DNA of 43,289 nucleotides. Source: an uncultured bacterium (lineage in GTDB: Bacteria; Bacillota_I; Bacilli_A; RF39; UBA660). The DNA lies in NCBI GenBank assembly GCA_959020415.1, contig CAUERX010000009.1, positions 1 to 43,289 on the forward strand. The letters run 5' to 3'. The translations under genes and the position numbers were made by a program. The notes below the pieces were generated by a model. That model did no database searches and was not told the origin of the DNA. It saw only the letters and a program-made list of their open reading frames with translations. Of this stretch, positions 42,458-43,289 are shown in pieces (within the stretch, counting starts at the first letter, position 1; the number at the start of each line of letters is the position of its first letter).

Positions 42458-42470
42458 TAGCGAGTGCTAA
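42444..42470. promoter_or_regulatory. CIRCE operator upstream of clpB
   Basis: TTAGCACTT-N9-GAGTGCTAA, 17 of 18 consensus bases. HrcA should repress clpB together with htpG. Confidence 0.93.
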
Positions 42471-42522
42471 AATAAGCGTGGTAAAGCTGACGTTAGAAAT
42501 TAAACTTAATGAGATAAGCTAA

Positions 42523-42551
42523 TAGACAGGGAGTTTTTTTTTTGCTATACT
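42523..42551 (+). promoter_or_regulatory. Sortase promoter with a T10 spacer
   Basis: TAGACA, 17-nt spacer GGGAG-T10-GC, TATACT. The homopolymer of ten T lies wholly between -35 and -10. Confidence 0.6.
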
Positions 42552-42572
42552 TTTGGTAGTGAGGCGAAAATA

Positions 42573-43190
42573 ATGGAAAAGAAGCTAAGTAATAGAACAA
42601 TCGTAATAATTGGTTTTGTAATTATGGCAATAGGTTTGTTTTTAGTAACGAATGATTATTTTACTGGTAAAAAAGATAAAGCTTATGAAAAGGTTAGTGT
42701 TTCCTTATTTTCTGAGCAGAATGGTGAAGTGGTTGATAATACACCGCAGAACATTGCAGCCGCAGATATTGCCATTAAAGAGGAAACAAAACAAGGCAAT
42801 TATTTAGGGGTTCTTAAAATTGATAAAATTAATTTGGAACAAGGTTTTTATGATAAAGATAATGCGATGAATAATGTCAGTAAAAATGTGACTTTGCTTG
42901 GCCCTTCAAGCTATCCGGATCAAAAAAACGGTAATACTATTTTAGTTGCTCATTCAGGGAGCAGTTATTTAGGATATTTTAAAAATCTATGGCAGCTTGG
43001 AGTTGGCGATTTAGCAACTATCTCTTACAAAGGTAAAACTTATGTTTATAAAATTGTTAATATTTATAATGATGTTAAAGATGGAGACGTAACGATTTAT
43101 AGAAATAAAAATAAAACAACTTTGACAATGATTACTTGTACAAAAGATGATGATACAAAGCAAACAATATACGTGGCTGAACTACAGTAA
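42573..43190 (+). CDS. Sortase-family transpeptidase
   Basis: 205 residues: an N-terminal transmembrane anchor (about 9-27), then a sortase barrel from YLGVLKIDKINLEQGFYD. Catalytic His127 is in TILVAHSGSS and Cys189 in TLTMITCTKDD, the class D-like TLxTC pattern. The third active-site residue, Arg seven positions after Cys in most sortases, is Lys196 here (DTKQTIYVAEL). It should cleave a sorting signal and join proteins to the wall or to each other. No LPxTG substrate is seen in the window. GAGG lies before the ATG. Confidence 0.88.
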   Translation: MEKKLSNRTIVIIGFVIMAIGLFLVTNDYFTGKKDKAYEKVSVSLFSEQNGEVVDNTPQNIAAADIAIKEETKQGNYLGVLKIDKINLEQGFYDKDNAMNNVSKNVTLLGPSSYPDQKNGNTILVAHSGSSYLGYFKNLWQLGVGDLATISYKGKTYVYKIVNIYNDVKDGDVTIYRNKNKTTLTMITCTKDDDTKQTIYVAELQ

Positions 43191-43211
43191 GTTTTATAAC
43201 TTACTTTTTTT
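43187..43211 (+). terminator. Sortase terminator
   Basis: GTAAGTT / AACTTAC with TTAT loop and seven T, overlapping the stop codon. Confidence 0.8.
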
Positions 43212-43231
43212 GTGAATTTCAGTTGAAATAG

Positions 43232-43289
43232 TTGACAATAGGGGGGGGGGGGGGGGGGAAGACAAAAAAAAAATATAAAAAAAAAAAAA
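43232..43289 (+). other. TTGACA followed by G18 and poly-A: contig end
   Basis: TTGACA-ATA-G18 is followed by AAGAC and almost pure A to the end. The final 31 bases look like low-quality or artefactual sequence. The G-run may be real and the cause of the assembly break, or may be an artefact itself. Confidence 0.7.

Noticed and set aside
1..43289. CRISPR arrays, rRNA genes, prophage structural genes, replication origin
   Set aside because: No spaced direct repeats, rRNA-like sequence, phage structural or integrase genes, or DnaA-box clusters were seen.

Overview
The window is a stretch of an AT-rich Bacillota chromosome with short intergenic gaps, strong AGGAGG/GGTGA ribosome binding sites and simple TTGACA/TATAAT promoters. 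Sporulation genes (spoIID, a spoIIQ-like gene, spoIIID, cotJ), a TagO/WecA-type wall glycosyltransferase, a sortase and HrcA/CIRCE heat-shock control point to a walled, spore-forming member of the Bacilli. An uncultured gut lineage near Erysipelotrichales/RF39 is my guess; taxonomy cannot be fixed from this sequence alone. TGA is a real stop here: it ends the MoxR-like gene and addA in 4-base overlaps. The right end runs into poly-G and poly-A and is almost certainly a contig end.

Layout. 1-11.3 kb is core: the end of an exported protein gene, rpsF-ssb-rpsR, a small XRE regulator, rpiB, then the conserved DUF1146-spoIID-spoIIQ-spoIIID-mbl block, an M18 aminopeptidase, tagO, DUF421, NUDIX and a Ca2+/cation exchanger. 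11.3-13.6 kb holds a membrane-anchored nuclease and a graveyard of transposase and helicase-associated-domain fragments. 13.7-18.2 kb holds typA, a zinc-ribbon protein, a lipoprotein, a cotJ operon in which cotJA and cotJB are fused, and tRNA-His.

18.2-27.6 kb, just after tRNA-His, is an accessory island and the most interesting part. It holds a decayed HD hydrolase, then a complete diversity-generating retroelement (DGR): avd, a 74-bp template repeat (TR), a reverse transcriptase, and a 74-bp variable repeat (VR) in the target gene. All 10 TR/VR differences fall on TR adenines. The target frame is a C-type-lectin-like/DUF6273-like head fused to a MoxR-type AAA+ ATPase, followed by a small degenerate AAA-like protein and a metallopeptidase-like/VWA protein. 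This looks like a MoxR-VWA conflict or sensing module whose recognition surface is hypermutated. The TR itself carries an in-frame TAA, copied into the VR as TGA, so the present allele is interrupted; mutagenesis of those adenines could restore or abolish the fusion. A tandem-DUF262 protein with its own promoter closes the island.

27.7-43.2 kb is again mostly core: addB-addA, a frameshifted HAD phosphatase, htpG and an N-domain-less clpB (both with CIRCE operators), a phasin-like/UbiB pair, VanZ-RDD, DUF1003, a secreted protein and a sortase. The secreted protein, the sortase and the contig end each have a homopolymer-rich spacer just downstream of a -35-like element, which suggests phase variation of surface genes by promoter-spacer slippage.
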